From Comamonas antarctica (GTDB taxonomy: Bacteria > Pseudomonadota > Gammaproteobacteria > Burkholderiales > Burkholderiaceae_C): 64,000 nt of DNA. Position 1 is the stretch's first letter. Each line of letters begins with the position of its first letter. The notes under the pieces were generated by a model. That model searched no databases. It was not told the origin of the DNA and was given only the letters and a program-made list of their open reading frames with translations. This document shows positions 52,289 to 63,624 of the stretch, one piece after another. The position numbers were made by a program, and so were the translations under genes. Where the stretch lies: NCBI RefSeq assembly GCF_013363755.1, contig NZ_CP054840.1:3814001-3878000 (forward strand), given 5' to 3'.

Positions 52289-52703
52289 GAATGGGACGGA
52301 AGTTCTGGTTCTGCAATGGAGCGGCGCCCACGGCCATCACTCCCTGGGTACCGCCAACCACGGCGCGTGCCGCGACGGCTTCAAGCGATTCATGCCGGTA
52401 GCTCACCGCGCGCAGCAGCATCGGCAGGTTCACGCCCGCCACCAGCTGGGCCGCGCGGCCAGGCACCAGGCGCTGCGCCACATTGCAGGGCGTGGCGCCA
52501 AACAGGTCGGTCAGCAACAGTACCGGCATGTCGCTCTCGCCCAGCAGTGCCTGGGCACGCGCCAGCGTGGCCTCCGGGCTTTCATCGGCTTCGACATCGA
52601 GCGCCATGACGTCGGCGGCGCTGTCGGCAAACACATGCAACGCACATGCCCGCAGCGCCTGCGCGAGCGGGGCGTGGGTGATGAGAAGAATGCGCGTAGT
52701 CAT
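52257..52703 (-). CDS. PTS EIIA component, mannose family
   Basis: The 148-residue product has the EIIA-Man fold start TTRILLITHAPLAQALRACA with active-site H10, and LLLTDLFGATPCNVAQRL. It ends in a His-rich tail (HDQDHHHHQQ) created where the gene runs into ptsH. EIIA-Man without EIIB-D usually has a regulatory role. I start at ATG 52703; the frame stays open far upstream, but only this start gives the family N-terminus. Confidence 0.9.
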   Translation of the reverse strand: MTTRILLITHAPLAQALRACALHVFADSAADVMALDVEADESPEATLARAQALLGESDMPVLLLTDLFGATPCNVAQRLVPGRAAQLVAGVNLPMLLRAVSYRHESLEAVAARAVVGGTQGVMAVGAAPLQNQNFRPIHDQDHHHHQQ

Positions 52704-52832
52704 GCCAGCCATTATCGCGCGAGGTCCAATGCGGCAGACCGCCCGCGGTGACGCCGGTGCGAACTTTTGCCACCCGCCGCACTCATACCCCCTGACCACC
52801 GGATCTCCGGCAGCTTTGGGCACAATCGACAG

Positions 52833-53336
52833 ATGGCAATCAAAAAATGGATAGCAGGCGTGGCGCTTGCCGCGGTCGCCGGCATCGGCGGCTTCATTTA
52901 CCTCAATGCGGGCACCAGCCCGGCGCCGTCCTCGACCTTCGTGCTGCTCGATGGCAGCCAGAAGACCACGGCCGACCTGCGCGGCAAGGTCACGCTGGTC
53001 AATTTCTGGGCAACCAGCTGCACCACCTGCGTGGCGGAAATGCCCGAGATCATTGCCACCTACAAGAAGTACCAGCCGCAGGGCTTCGAGACCGTGGCCG
53101 TGGCCATGAGCTACGATCCGCCCAGCTATGTGGTCAACTTCGCGCAGAGCCGCCAACTGCCGTTCAAGGTGGCCATCGACAACACCGGCATGGTGGCCAA
53201 GCAGTGGGGCGACGTGCAGCTCACCCCCTCGACCTTCATCGTCAACAAGCGCGGCGAGATCGTCAAACGCTATGTCGGCGCACCGGACTTTGCCGAGCTG
53301 CACCAATTGATTGAAAAGCTGCTGGCCGAGGCCTGA
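52833..53336 (+). CDS. TlpA/ResA-like membrane-anchored thioredoxin
   Basis: The 167-residue protein has an N-terminal membrane anchor (about 5-26) and a thioredoxin fold with the CxxC motif in FWATSCTTCVAEMPEI (C63, C66). The conserved cis-proline region is in LTPSTFIVNKRGEIV. It should reduce disulfides or haem-ligand cysteines in the periplasm, as in cytochrome c maturation. ATG 52833 is chosen because the preceding residues would sit before the anchor. Confidence 0.9.
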   Translation: MAIKKWIAGVALAAVAGIGGFIYLNAGTSPAPSSTFVLLDGSQKTTADLRGKVTLVNFWATSCTTCVAEMPEIIATYKKYQPQGFETVAVAMSYDPPSYVVNFAQSRQLPFKVAIDNTGMVAKQWGDVQLTPSTFIVNKRGEIVKRYVGAPDFAELHQLIEKLLAEA

Positions 53337-53386
53337 GGCCCCGCGGTCGTCTGCGCGACGCGGCGTGCCTTCACCCTGAAGAGCAC

Positions 53387-53920
53387 ATGCCGCTACACTT
53401 GCGGTTCCGTTGTTTTTGCGCTCCGCCTGTGGACAAGCCTTCTGTGGCCCTGCTGACAGCGAACTTTCCGCAAGATCTGGACGCAGTGCGCCAGATCTTC
53501 GAAGAGTACGCCGAGAGTACGGGCATTGACCTGGAATTTCAGAATTTCGCGGCCGAACTGGCCGAGCTGCCCGGCGACTATGCGCCGCCGCGCGGGCAAT
53601 TGCTGCTGGCCTGGGTCGACGGCGCGCTGGCGGGATGCTGTGCCTTGCGCCCGCTCGATGCCAGCGACTATCCGAACGCGGCCGAAATGAAGCGCCTCTA
53701 CGTGCGCCGCCCGTTCCGCGGCTTCGGCCTGGGCCGCGAACTCACCTCCGCCATGCTCGACCTGGCACGCCAGAATGGCTATGACCGCGTGCTGCTCGAT
53801 ACGCTCGACGACATGGAAGCCGCGCGCGCCCTCTACACCGAGCTGGGTTTCGAGGACATCCCGCCTTACTACTACAACCCCATGGCCGGAGCCCACTACC
53901 TCAAGGCCGAGTTGTTCTAG
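53387..53920 (+). CDS. GNAT family N-acetyltransferase
   Basis: The 177-residue product has the GNAT acetyl-CoA site in VRRPFRGFGLGRELTSAML and the ending YTELGFEDIPPYYYNP typical of amino-acid or small-molecule acetyltransferases. The substrate is not known. The ATG at 53387 has a GAAGAG site; a GTG at 53429 would remove 14 residues that do not look like GNAT sequence. Confidence 0.85.
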   Translation: MPLHLRFRCFCAPPVDKPSVALLTANFPQDLDAVRQIFEEYAESTGIDLEFQNFAAELAELPGDYAPPRGQLLLAWVDGALAGCCALRPLDASDYPNAAEMKRLYVRRPFRGFGLGRELTSAMLDLARQNGYDRVLLDTLDDMEAARALYTELGFEDIPPYYYNPMAGAHYLKAELF

Positions 53921-53938
53921 GCCGCTGCAGCAGGCCAA

Positions 53939-53962
53939 AAAAAAGAGCGCCAGGCGCTCTTT
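53939..53962. terminator. bidirectional terminator between GNAT and peroxiredoxin genes
   Basis: AAAGAGCGC (53942-53950) pairs with GCGCTCTTT (53954-53962) around CAG, with an eight-A run before it (53939 on). It serves both convergent genes. Confidence 0.85.
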
Positions 53963-53980
53963 CATGACCATTGCGGTCGC

Positions 53981-54490
53981 TCAGGCGGCCTTGGCCTGGG
54001 CCAGCAGGGTGGCGGCGTCGCTGACCTCGAACTTGCCCGGGCCTTCGACGTTCAGCTGCACGACCTTGCCGTCCTTGACCAGCATCGAGTAGCGGTTGCT
54101 GCGCAGGCCCAGGCCCTTGCCGTTCAGGTCCAGCGTCAGGCCCGTGGCCTTGGCGAATGCCGCGTCGCCGTCGCCGATCATGCGCACCTTGCTGCCGACG
54201 TTCTGGTCGCGGCCCCAGGCGCCCATCACGAAGGCGTCATTCACCGACAGGCACCAGATCTCGTCGACGCCTGCAGCCTTGAGCGCATCGGCCTGTTCGA
54301 CATAACCGGGCAGGTGCTTTTGCGAGCAGGTGGGCGTGAACGCGCCAGGCACGGCGACGATGGCCACGGTCTTGCCCGCTGCGGCTTCCTGCACCTGCAC
54401 GGGGCTCGGGCCGATGCTGCAGCCATTGCCTTCGACGGCAACGTACTCGGTCAGCGTGACGGCGGGCAGGGTATCTCCAACTTTGATCAT
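53981..54490 (-). CDS. Prx5-type peroxiredoxin (atypical 2-Cys/1-Cys)
   Basis: The 169-residue enzyme has the peroxidatic cysteine in VPGAFTPTCSQKHLPGYV (C55) and matches the Prx5/AhpE-like family with a glutathione- or thioredoxin-linked cycle. It reduces peroxides. A second cysteine (C24, GNGCSIG) and one near SLS (about 82) could resolve. It follows rpsQ, after a terminator, on the same strand. Confidence 0.93.
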   Translation of the reverse strand: MIKVGDTLPAVTLTEYVAVEGNGCSIGPSPVQVQEAAAGKTVAIVAVPGAFTPTCSQKHLPGYVEQADALKAAGVDEIWCLSVNDAFVMGAWGRDQNVGSKVRMIGDGDAAFAKATGLTLDLNGKGLGLRSNRYSMLVKDGKVVQLNVEGPGKFEVSDAATLLAQAKAA

Positions 54491-54550
54491 AAAAGCTCCG
54501 GTTCTTCTCTACAAAAAAGCGGCACGCACAAATCGCATGCCGCAAACGAA

Positions 54551-54577
54551 AAAACGACCCACATTGTGGGTCGTTTT
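54551..54577 (-). terminator. terminator of the rplC-rpsQ operon
   Basis: AAAACGACCCAC (54551-54562) pairs with GTGGGTCGTTTT (54566-54577), and T runs lie beyond on the minus strand. It ends the ribosomal operon 34 bp after rpsQ. Confidence 0.85.
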
Positions 54578-54610
54578 ATTCAGCTTTGCAGCACTAAGGC
54601 CAGAGAGGCT

Positions 54611-54880
54611 TTAGAGCAGGCCAGCCTTTTGCACCAAGCGGGTAGCAACCCAGTTCTTGGTCTTGGACAGCGGACGGCTTTCCGTGATTTCAATGGTGTC
54701 GCCCAGCTTGTACTCGCCATTTTCGTCATGGGCGTGGTACTTGCTCGACTTGGCCACGATCTTGCCGTACAGCTCGTGCTTCACACGGCGTTCGACCAGC
54801 ACGGTCACAGTCTTTTGACGCTTGTCGCTGACCACCTTGCCAATCAAGGTGCGCTTGAGGGATTTTTTAGCTTCCGTCAT
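54611..54880 (-). CDS. rpsQ: 30S ribosomal protein S17
   Basis: The 89-residue product is S17 ([32 protein letters not shown]). It is an early 16S rRNA-binding protein. It ends this operon; rplN and the rest of the spc operon do not follow. Confidence 0.97.
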   Translation of the reverse strand: MTEAKKSLKRTLIGKVVSDKRQKTVTVLVERRVKHELYGKIVAKSSKYHAHDENGEYKLGDTIEITESRPLSKTKNWVATRLVQKAGLL

Positions 54881-54891
54881 GTCGGCTCCTA

Positions 54892-55089
54892 TTACTTGGC
54901 GGCTTGCTTTTCAGCAAGGATGGTCTTGGCGCGAGCGATATCACGGCGCGTGGTGCGCAGCGTGTTCGTGTTGGCCAGTTGTTGCGTAGCCTTCTGCATG
55001 CGCAGGCCGAAATGCGCCTTTTGCAAGGACTTGATTTCAGCTTCGAGGCCGGCAACGTCTTTTTGGCGCAGTTCAGTAGTTTTCGTCAT
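54892..55089 (-). CDS. rpmC: 50S ribosomal protein L29
   Basis: The 65-residue product is L29 ([37 protein letters not shown]), a small two-helix protein at the tunnel exit that contacts trigger factor and SRP. Confidence 0.96.
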   Translation of the reverse strand: MTKTTELRQKDVAGLEAEIKSLQKAHFGLRMQKATQQLANTNTLRTTRRDIARAKTILAEKQAAK

Positions 55090-55104
55090 TGTGAATTCTC
55101 CTGA

Positions 55105-55521
55105 TTAAGCGCCAACGTGGCGAGCAACGAAAGTCGTGCGCAGCGGCAGCTTGGCGGCAGCCAGGCGGAACGCTTCGCGGGCCAGTTCTTCCGGCACGCC
55201 CACGATTTCATAGAGCATCTTGCCGGGCTGGATTTCAGCGACGTAATACTCAGGATTGCCCTTACCGTTACCCATACGCACTTCTGCGGGCTTGGTCGAG
55301 ATTGGCTTGTCAGGGAACACGCGGATCCAGATACGGCCGCCACGCTTCACGTGACGGGAAATTGCACGACGTGCAGCTTCGATCTGGCGGGCCGTCAGAC
55401 GGCCGCGATCCGTGGACTTCAGGCCGAAGTCACCGAATGCAACGGAGTTACCCCGCGTTGCAACACCGGTGTTGCGACCCTTTTGCTCCTTGCGATACTT
55501 GCGGCGAGCAGGTTGCAGCAT
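55105..55521 (-). CDS. rplP: 50S ribosomal protein L16
   Basis: The 138-residue product is L16 ([25 protein letters not shown], and [28 protein letters not shown]). It shapes the tRNA-binding region near the A site. It starts 2 bp after rpsC. Confidence 0.98.
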   Translation of the reverse strand: MLQPARRKYRKEQKGRNTGVATRGNSVAFGDFGLKSTDRGRLTARQIEAARRAISRHVKRGGRIWIRVFPDKPISTKPAEVRMGNGKGNPEYYVAEIQPGKMLYEIVGVPEELAREAFRLAAAKLPLRTTFVARHVGA

Positions 55522-55523
55522 GT

Positions 55524-56405
55524 TTATTCTCCTTTACCGTCCGCTGCTGTAGCGGGCGCGTCTGCCTTGCGAACGCGCTTAACGGCGTTGGTATCAGCAC
55601 CGGCGCCGGCAGGCTTGTCGCTGCCGTCGGCCGGAGCCACGTTGCCACCGACGGGGCGGCGAGGGGCACCGCGGCCGGGGCCGGCGTTGCGGTCGCCATT
55701 ACGGCCATCGCGACGCGGGCCACGGGGGCGACGCTCTTCTTCCGGACGCGGCGTTTCGGCCAGCGGCAGGTCGTTGCGGCCCAGCGTGTCACCCTTGTAG
55801 ACCCACACCTTGACGCCGATGACGCCATAGGTGGTACGGGCTTCGGAGAAGCCGTAGTCGATGTCGGCACGCAGGGTGTGAAGCGGCACGCGACCTTCAC
55901 GGTACCACTCGGTACGCGCGATTTCGATGCCGTTCAGACGACCCGACGACATGATCTTGATGCCCAGGGCGCCCAGACGCATTGCGTTCTGCATGGCGCG
56001 CTTCATGGCACGGCGGAACATGATGCGCTTTTCGAGCTGCTGGGTGATCGAGTCGGCGATCAGCTTGGCATCGATTTCGGGCTTGCGCACTTCTTCGATG
56101 TTCACTGCGACCGGCACGCCCAGGCGCGACGCGAGTTCCTTCTTCAGGTTCTCGATGTCTTCACCCTTCTTGCCGATCACCACGCCGGGGCGTGCCGAGT
56201 AAATCGTGATACGGGCGTTCTTTGCGGGACGCTCGATCAGGATGCGCGACACAGCGGCGTTCTTCAGCTTGGCCTTCAGGTACTCGCGAACCTTGATGTC
56301 TTCGGCCAGCATGCCGGCGAAGTCACGGTTGCTTGCGTACCAACGGCTGGCCCAGTTCCGGCTAACAGCCAGACGGAAGCCGGTAGGATGGATTTTCTGT
56401 CCCAT
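55524..56405 (-). CDS. rpsC: 30S ribosomal protein S3 with long basic C-terminal tail
   Basis: The 293-residue product has the usual S3 body ([20 protein letters not shown] domain with [23 protein letters not shown]) but about 70 more residues than E. coli S3 (233). The extra tail from about residue 220 is Arg/Gly/Pro/Ala-rich ([16 protein letters not shown]), low complexity and probably disordered. S3 takes part in mRNA entry and helicase activity. Confidence 0.97.
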   Translation of the reverse strand: MGQKIHPTGFRLAVSRNWASRWYASNRDFAGMLAEDIKVREYLKAKLKNAAVSRILIERPAKNARITIYSARPGVVIGKKGEDIENLKKELASRLGVPVAVNIEEVRKPEIDAKLIADSITQQLEKRIMFRRAMKRAMQNAMRLGALGIKIMSSGRLNGIEIARTEWYREGRVPLHTLRADIDYGFSEARTTYGVIGVKVWVYKGDTLGRNDLPLAETPRPEEERRPRGPRRDGRNGDRNAGPGRGAPRRPVGGNVAPADGSDKPAGAGADTNAVKRVRKADAPATAADGKGE

Positions 56406-56420
56406 ATTCTTCCAGGCCTT

Positions 56421-56753
56421 TCAGTTGCCAACCGTCACGTACACATGGCACGTGGGCTTGCTGATACGATTGCCGCGGCCTTTGGCGCGCGCGGTGAAGC
56501 GCTTGAGCGTCGTGCCTTGTTCGACGTAGATCGTCTTGATCTTCAGTTCGTCGATATCGGCGCCGTCGTTGTGCTCAGCGTTGGCAATGGCGGACTCCAC
56601 AACCTTCTTGATGATCACAGCAGCTTTTTTCTGCGTGAACGTCAGGATGTTCAGAGCTTGATCAACCTTCTTGCCGCGGATCAGATCCGCGACCAGGCGA
56701 CCCTTGTCCACCGACAGACGGACGCCCCGGAGGACTGCACGTGTTTCAGACAT
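56421..56753 (-). CDS. rplV: 50S ribosomal protein L22
   Basis: The 110-residue product is L22 ([33 protein letters not shown]) with the beta-hairpin that lines the exit tunnel ([23 protein letters not shown]). Confidence 0.98.
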   Translation of the reverse strand: MSETRAVLRGVRLSVDKGRLVADLIRGKKVDQALNILTFTQKKAAVIIKKVVESAIANAEHNDGADIDELKIKTIYVEQGTTLKRFTARAKGRGNRISKPTCHVYVTVGN

Positions 56754-56762
56754 GGTCGTTCC

Positions 56763-57041
56763 TTACTTCTTCTGGACTTTTTTGTCCGCGGGGTGACCCT
56801 TGAAGGTGCGCGTCAGGGCGAATTCGCCCAGCTTGTGGCCCACCATCTGGTCGGTAACGTAGACCGGCACGTGTTGCTTGCCGTTGTGCACGGCAATGGT
56901 CAGACCGATGAACTCGGGCAGAACCATGGAGCGACGCGACCAGGTCTTGACTGGCTTCTTGTCCTTGGTAGCGACGGCCTTTTCGACCTTGGCAACCAAG
57001 TGATGGTCAACAAACGGACCCTTTTTGAGAGAACGAGTCAT
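56763..57041 (-). CDS. rpsS: 30S ribosomal protein S19
   Basis: The 92-residue product is S19 ([49 protein letters not shown]). It sits in the 30S head next to S13. Confidence 0.98.
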   Translation of the reverse strand: MTRSLKKGPFVDHHLVAKVEKAVATKDKKPVKTWSRRSMVLPEFIGLTIAVHNGKQHVPVYVTDQMVGHKLGEFALTRTFKGHPADKKVQKK

Positions 57042-57051
57042 TTGCTACCCC

Positions 57052-57876
57052 TTACTTCTTGCGACGCGACACAATCATGGATTGCGTGCGCTTGTTGTTA
57101 CGGGTACGGTAGCCCTTCGTCAGGTTGCCCCATGGGTCAACTGCGTGACGGCCTTCACCGGTCTTGCCTTCACCACCACCGTGCGGGTGATCCACAGGGT
57201 TCATCACCACACCGCGAACGGTCGGGCGGATACCCATCCAGCGCTTCACACCGGCCTTGCCCAGACGGCGCAGGCTATGCTCTTCGTTGGCGACTTCGCC
57301 CAGGGTTGCGCGGCACTCGATGTGAATCTTGCGCACTTCGCCCGAACGCATACGCACTTGAGCGTAGACGCCTTCACGGGCCAGCAACGTGGCGGAGGTA
57401 CCTGCGGAACGCGCGATCTGTGCACCGCCGCCCACTTGCAGTTCGATGCAGTGAATGGTCGAGCCCACGGGGATGTTGCGGATAGGCAGGGTGTTACCGA
57501 CGCGGATCGGGGCTTCCGAACCGCTGACGATGGTCGCGCCGACTTCCAGGTTGCGAGGAGCAATGATGTAGCGACGTTCGCCGTCGGCATAGCACACCAG
57601 GGCGATGTGGGCCGTACGGTTGGGATCGTATTCGATGCGCTCGACCTTTGCGGGGATGCCGTCCTTGTTGCGACGGAAGTCCACCACGCGGTAGTGATGC
57701 TTGTGACCACCGCCCTTGTGACGGGTGGTGATGTGGCCGTTGTTGTTACGACCAGCCTTCTGGAACTGAGGCTCGAGCAAAGGCGCGTAAGCGTCACCCT
57801 TGTACAGGTGATCGCGCGTGACCTTGACCGCACCGCGTTGACCAGGCGTCGTCGGCTTGAGTTTGATGACTGCCAT
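57052..57876 (-). CDS. rplB: 50S ribosomal protein L2
   Basis: The 274-residue product is L2 ([19 protein letters not shown], and [16 protein letters not shown] with the conserved histidine near the peptidyl-transferase centre). It shares one base with the rplW stop. Confidence 0.98.
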   Translation of the reverse strand: MAVIKLKPTTPGQRGAVKVTRDHLYKGDAYAPLLEPQFQKAGRNNNGHITTRHKGGGHKHHYRVVDFRRNKDGIPAKVERIEYDPNRTAHIALVCYADGERRYIIAPRNLEVGATIVSGSEAPIRVGNTLPIRNIPVGSTIHCIELQVGGGAQIARSAGTSATLLAREGVYAQVRMRSGEVRKIHIECRATLGEVANEEHSLRRLGKAGVKRWMGIRPTVRGVVMNPVDHPHGGGEGKTGEGRHAVDPWGNLTKGYRTRNNKRTQSMIVSRRKK

Positions 57877-58190
57877 TACGCGGCCTCCCCAGACAGATTC
57901 AGCTCTTGACCGGGCTTGAGCATGACATAAGCCTTGCGAACGTTGTCGCGGCGGCCCATGGTCTTGCCAAAGCGCTTGGCCTTGCCCTTGGTGTTCAGCA
58001 CAGAGATCTTCGACACTTCAACCTTGAACATCAATTCCACAGCGGCCTTGATTTCGGGCTTGGTAGCGTTCTGCAACACCTTGAACGTCACGACGTTGGC
58101 CTTCTCGGCAACCATGGTGGCCTTTTCGGACACGATGGGAGCGACCAGCACTTGCATCAGACGACCTTCGTCAAACTTGAGCGTGCTCAT
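57876..58190 (-). CDS. rplW: 50S ribosomal protein L23
   Basis: The 104-residue product is L23 ([23 protein letters not shown]). It sits at the tunnel exit and docks trigger factor. It overlaps rplD by 4 bp and rplB by 1 bp. Confidence 0.97.
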   Translation of the reverse strand: MSTLKFDEGRLMQVLVAPIVSEKATMVAEKANVVTFKVLQNATKPEIKAAVELMFKVEVSKISVLNTKGKAKRFGKTMGRRDNVRKAYVMLKPGQELNLSGEAA

Positions 58191-58810
58191 GCGAACATCT
58201 CCTTGAGTTTGTCGATCGCGCCCTTGGTGACGAGCACTTTCTTGTAATGCACCAGCGACACGGGGTCGGCATAACGTGGTTCGACAACGAACACGTTCTT
58301 CAGGTTGCGGGAAGCCAGGTACAGGTTTTCGTCCACTTCGTCAGCGATCACCATCACCGACTCGGCCAGGTTCATGGCCTTGAACTTGTCGGCCAGCACC
58401 TTGGTCTTGGGAGTATCCAGCGTCAGCGAGTCGACCACGGCCAGGCGGCCTTCGCGGGCGAGTTGCGACAGGATGGAAGCCATGCCAGCGCGGTACATCT
58501 TCTTGTTGATCTTCTGCGTGAAGTTTTCTTCAGGCAGATTCGGGAAGATGCGGCCGCCGCCACGCCACAGAGGCGAGGAGGACATACCGGCACGAGCGCG
58601 GCCCGTACCCTTTTGCTTGAACGGCTTGGCCGTCGTGTGACGGACTTGCTCGCGATCCTTCTGGGCGCGCGTGCCTTGACGTGCGTTGGCACGGTAGGCG
58701 ACGACCAGTTGGTGGATCAGGTCTTCGTTGAATTCACGACCGAACACGGTTTCGGGGGCATCGATCTTCGATGCGGCCTGGCCTTGTTCATTCAGGAGTT
58801 CGAGCTGCAT
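58187..58810 (-). CDS. rplD: 50S ribosomal protein L4
   Basis: The 207-residue product is L4 ([31 protein letters not shown] and [11 protein letters not shown] loop). In E. coli L4 represses the S10 operon; here the potential target would be the leader before rplC. It shares a base with the rplC stop (TAATG). Confidence 0.98.
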   Translation of the reverse strand: MQLELLNEQGQAASKIDAPETVFGREFNEDLIHQLVVAYRANARQGTRAQKDREQVRHTTAKPFKQKGTGRARAGMSSSPLWRGGGRIFPNLPEENFTQKINKKMYRAGMASILSQLAREGRLAVVDSLTLDTPKTKVLADKFKAMNLAESVMVIADEVDENLYLASRNLKNVFVVEPRYADPVSLVHYKKVLVTKGAIDKLKEMFA

Positions 58811-59484
58811 TAGTTCGCTCCTTGGGAAGATTTAGCCTTGACTGCGGGACGCACCGTCACGAAGCCACCCTTGGAGCCCGGAACAGCGCCCTTGATCAAG
58901 AGCAGTTGGCGTGCTTCGTCGATACGAATCACGTCGAGGTTTTGGGTGGTCACGGTGACGTCGCCCATGTGGCCAGTCATCTTCTTGCCGGGGAACACGC
59001 GGCCTGGATCCTGTGCCATCGAGATGGAACCAGGAACATTGTGCGAACGGCTGTTACCGTGCGACGCGCGTTGCGAGCTGAAGTTGTGACGCTTGATCGT
59101 GCCCGCGAAGCCCTTACCGATGGAAGTGCCCTGCACGTCCACCTTCTGGCCCACAGCGAACAGCTCGGCGACAGGCAGCGTAGCGCCAGCGGCGTACTTG
59201 CCGGCAACTTCGGCCGTCACTTGGAATTCACGGGTCACTTCACCGGCTTCGACACCTGCCTTGGCAAGGTGGCCGGCTTGGGGCTTGGTCACGCGCGAAG
59301 CGCGGCGCGAACCGAACGTGACCTGCAGGGCCACGTAGCCATCGTTCTCTTGGGTTTTGACCTGAGTCACACGGTTGTTGGACACATCCACCACCGTGAC
59401 GGGCACTGCGTCCCCGTCATCGGTGAACAGACGCATCATGCCCACCTTGCGACCCAGCAACCCCAGGGAGTTGCTCAGACTCAT
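58810..59484 (-). CDS. rplC: 50S ribosomal protein L3
   Basis: The 224-residue product is L3 ([25 protein letters not shown] and [33 protein letters not shown], whose Gln is the PrmB site in E. coli). I start at ATG 59484 ([16 protein letters not shown]); the frame extends 49 codons upstream through the hairpin region without support. It is the first gene after a terminator that separates it from rpsJ. Confidence 0.97.
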   Translation of the reverse strand: MSLSNSLGLLGRKVGMMRLFTDDGDAVPVTVVDVSNNRVTQVKTQENDGYVALQVTFGSRRASRVTKPQAGHLAKAGVEAGEVTREFQVTAEVAGKYAAGATLPVAELFAVGQKVDVQGTSIGKGFAGTIKRHNFSSQRASHGNSRSHNVPGSISMAQDPGRVFPGKKMTGHMGDVTVTTQNLDVIRIDEARQLLLIKGAVPGSKGGFVTVRPAVKAKSSQGAN

Positions 59485-59571
59485 TTGTTTGCTCCAAAAC
59501 TTTCGCCGCTGTAACTGCAATTGGCCCAGCGTTGCGCCTGCTTCCTCACGGAAATGCGCACGAAAGAAGGT

Positions 59572-59647
59572 TAATAAAACTCCGCCCAAAAAAGGCGGAG
59601 CCCCAAATTCTAACGCGAACCGCTTTTTCAAGCAAGTTCGCGTTAGA
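59572..59647 (-). terminator. terminator plus 12-bp inverted repeat between rpsJ and rplC
   Basis: Two structures lie in the 204-bp gap. Near rpsJ, TCTAACGCGAAC (59609-59620) and GTTCGCGTTAGA (59636-59647) are perfect inverted repeats of 12 bp. Next, CTCCGCC (59580-59586) pairs with GGCGGAG (59594-59600) and is followed on the minus strand by TTTTATTA. The pair makes rpsJ the last gene of the str unit and starts a new one at rplC. Confidence 0.75.
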
Positions 59648-59688
59648 TCAAGACCTTGAAAGGCTCCGGGAAGAGCCTTGTCAGGAAC

Positions 59689-60000
59689 TTATTGCAGCTT
59701 GATTTCGACGTCCACGCCAGCTGGCAGATCCAGCTTCATCAGCGCGTCAACGGTCTTGTCCGTCGGGTCCACGATGTCCATCAGACGCTGGTGGGTACGG
59801 ATTTCGAGCTGGTCGCGGCTGGTCTTGTTGACGTGCGGCGAACGCAGGATGTCGAAACGCTTCATGCGGGTCGGCAGGGGCACGGGGCCCTTGACGATCG
59901 CGCCGGTGCGCTTGGCGGTGTCAACGATCTCAGCGGCCGACTGGTCGATCAGCTTGTAGTCAAACGCCTTCAGGCGGATGCGGATTTTTTGCTTGGACAT
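59689..60000 (-). CDS. rpsJ: 30S ribosomal protein S10
   Basis: The 103-residue product is S10 ([59 protein letters not shown]). It is also NusE, partner of NusG and NusB. It lies 25 bp after tuf, so it belongs to the rpsG-fusA-tuf-rpsJ unit. Confidence 0.98.
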   Translation of the reverse strand: MSKQKIRIRLKAFDYKLIDQSAAEIVDTAKRTGAIVKGPVPLPTRMKRFDILRSPHVNKTSRDQLEIRTHQRLMDIVDPTDKTVDALMKLDLPAGVDVEIKLQ

Positions 60001-60025
60001 GGTTAATTCCTAGTAGGGCCAAGAA

Positions 60026-61216
<1,191 letters not shown>

Positions 61217-61324
61217 GAGATTTCTCCAAAAGAGCAAAACCTGTGTGATGGTTTAACGTCTGCATCGAGTTGCTGAATCCCCCCGCACAGGAAACAGGGG
61301 GGCACTCCATCGCAGACCTGGCAC

Positions 61325-61354
61325 GCCAAAACGGCTGCCCCGAAAGGCAGCCGT
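61325..61354 (-). terminator. attenuator/terminator after fusA
   Basis: ACGGCTGCC (61331-61339) pairs with GGCAGCCGT (61346-61354), followed on the minus strand by TTTTGG. It lies in the 156-bp fusA-tuf gap and may reduce or reset transcription before tuf. Confidence 0.65.
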
Positions 61355-61372
61355 CTGGCAAAGACCGATATT

Positions 61373-63481
61373 TTACTTCGCGCGGGCGGCCATGATGGCT
61401 TCCGACACGTTACGAGGGGCTTCAGCGTAGTGCTTGAATTCCATCGTGTACGTGGCGCGGCCTTGCGTTGCCGAACGCAGCGACGTGGCGTAACCGAACA
61501 TTTCCGACAGCGGAACTTCGGCACGGATGGCCTTGCCGCCACCGACCATGTCGTCCATGCCCTGGACCATGCCGCGACGCGAGGACAGATCGCCCATCAC
61601 GGTACCGGCGTAGTCTTCGGGAGTTTCCACTTCCACGGACATCATGGGCTCCAGGATCACGGGGTTGGCCTTGCGGCAACCTTCCTTGAAACCGAAGATG
61701 GCAGCCATCTTGAACGCCAGTTCGTTCGAGTCCACATCGTGGTACGAACCGAAGTGCAGCGTGACCTTGACGTCAACCACGGGGTAGCCGGCCAGCACGC
61801 CTTGCGTGACGGCTTCGTTGATACCCTTTTCGACCGCGGGGATGAATTCGCGAGGAACCACACCGCCCTTGATCGCGTCGACGAACTCGATGCCCTTGCC
61901 GGCTTCGTTGGGTTCGATCTTCAGCACCACGTGGCCGTACTGACCCTTACCGCCCGACTGACGCACGAACTTGCCTTCGGCTTCTTCGACGGTCTTGCGG
62001 ATGGTTTCGCGGTAGGCCACCTGGGGCTTGCCGACGTTGGCTTCCACGCCGAATTCACGCTTCATGCGGTCGACGATGATTTCCAGGTGCAGCTCGCCCA
62101 TACCGGCGATGATGGTCTGGCCCGATTCTTCGTCGGAACGCACGCGGAACGACGGATCCTCGGCAGCCAGGCGCGACAGGGCGATACCCATCTTTTCCTG
62201 GTCGGCCTTGCTCTTGGGCTCGACGGCCTGGGCAATCACGGGCTCGGGGAAGACCATGCGTTCCAGGATGATCGGGTCGTTGACGTCGGCCAGCGTTTCG
62301 CCGGTCGTCACGTCCTTCAGGCCCACGCAGGCAGCGATGTCACCGGCGCGAATTTCTTCGACTTCCAGGCGTTCGTTGGCGTGCATCTGCACGATACGGC
62401 CGATACGTTCCTTCTTGCCCTTGACCGCGTTCAGCACGGTGTCGCCCTTGGACAGCACGCCCGAGTACACACGCACGAAGGTCAGCTGACCAACGAAGGG
62501 GTCGGTCATCAGCTTGAATGCCAGCGCCGAGAACTTCTCGTTGTCGTCGGCCTTGCGCGTCAGCTTCTTCTCTTCGTCTTCGGGGTCGGTACCTTCGATC
62601 GCAGGCACTTCCACGGGAGCCGGCAGGAACTGGATCACGGCGTCCAGCATGCGCTGCACGCCCTTGTTCTTGAAGGCCGAGCCGCACAGCATGGGCTGGA
62701 TTTCCACAGCCAGCGTACGCGTACGCAGGCCGTCCATGATTTCCTCTTCCGAGAGCGAACCCTCTTCGAGGTACTTGTTCATCAGCTCTTCGCTGGCTTC
62801 AGCCGCGGCTTCGACCATCTTCTCGCGCCACTCGTTGGCCACGTCGACCAGGTCGGCGGGGATGTCGCGGTATTCGAACTTCATGCCCTGCGACTTTTCG
62901 TCCCAGAAGATGGCCTTCATCTTGACCAGGTCGACCACGCCTTCGAAGCCGTCTTCGGCACCGATGGGCACGACGATTGGCACGGGGTTGGCCTTCAGGC
63001 GCAGCTTCATCTGGTCCACGACCTTGAAGAAGTTGGCACCGGTACGGTCCATCTTGTTCACGAACGCCAGACGGGGCACGCGGTACTTGTTGGCTTGGCG
63101 CCACACGGTTTCCGACTGGGGCTGCACGCCACCCACGGCGCAGTAGACCATGCAGGCGCCGTCGAGCACGCGCATCGAACGCTCGACTTCAATCGTGAAG
63201 TCGACGTGGCCGGGGGTGTCGATGATGTTGAAACGGTGCTCGGGGAACGAACGGTCCATGCCCGACCAGAAGCAGGTCGTGGCAGCGGAGGTGATCGTGA
63301 TGCCGCGCTCTTGTTCCTGCTCCATCCAGTCCATGGTGGCAGCGCCATCGTGCACTTCGCCCAGCTTGTGGTTCACGCCGGTATAGAACAGGATACGCTC
63401 GGTGGTGGTGGTTTTACCGGCGTCGATGTGAGCGGAAATACCGATATTGCGGTAGCGCTCAATGGGGGTCTTGCGAGCCAT
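61373..63481 (-). CDS. fusA: elongation factor G
   Basis: The 702-residue product is EF-G with the G1 motif AHIDAGKT (17-24), DTPGHVDF, and [10 protein letters not shown]. It drives translocation on the ribosome. The terminator-like hairpin and tuf follow it. Confidence 0.99.
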   Translation of the reverse strand: MARKTPIERYRNIGISAHIDAGKTTTTERILFYTGVNHKLGEVHDGAATMDWMEQEQERGITITSAATTCFWSGMDRSFPEHRFNIIDTPGHVDFTIEVERSMRVLDGACMVYCAVGGVQPQSETVWRQANKYRVPRLAFVNKMDRTGANFFKVVDQMKLRLKANPVPIVVPIGAEDGFEGVVDLVKMKAIFWDEKSQGMKFEYRDIPADLVDVANEWREKMVEAAAEASEELMNKYLEEGSLSEEEIMDGLRTRTLAVEIQPMLCGSAFKNKGVQRMLDAVIQFLPAPVEVPAIEGTDPEDEEKKLTRKADDNEKFSALAFKLMTDPFVGQLTFVRVYSGVLSKGDTVLNAVKGKKERIGRIVQMHANERLEVEEIRAGDIAACVGLKDVTTGETLADVNDPIILERMVFPEPVIAQAVEPKSKADQEKMGIALSRLAAEDPSFRVRSDEESGQTIIAGMGELHLEIIVDRMKREFGVEANVGKPQVAYRETIRKTVEEAEGKFVRQSGGKGQYGHVVLKIEPNEAGKGIEFVDAIKGGVVPREFIPAVEKGINEAVTQGVLAGYPVVDVKVTLHFGSYHDVDSNELAFKMAAIFGFKEGCRKANPVILEPMMSVEVETPEDYAGTVMGDLSSRRGMVQGMDDMVGGGKAIRAEVPLSEMFGYATSLRSATQGRATYTMEFKHYAEAPRNVSEAIMAARAK

Positions 63482-63624
63482 GGTGGATCCTTAATTGATC
63501 GTCTGGAGAGGGTCTGCCGACCGGAGACTGTGGGCAGCAGATATAGATGGGGCCACTCTGAATCGAGACAAGGCCGCAGGCAAAAACTTGCGAGCGGCCT
63601 TGGTCGAAAAAGGCTGACGCCGAT

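Noticed and set aside
52704..53306. Long upstream extension of the EIIA-Man frame
   Set aside because: It is antisense to the TlpA-like gene; the family N-terminus begins at 52703.
59485..59631. 49-codon N-terminal extension of L3
   Set aside because: It crosses a terminator hairpin and does not match the L3 family start.
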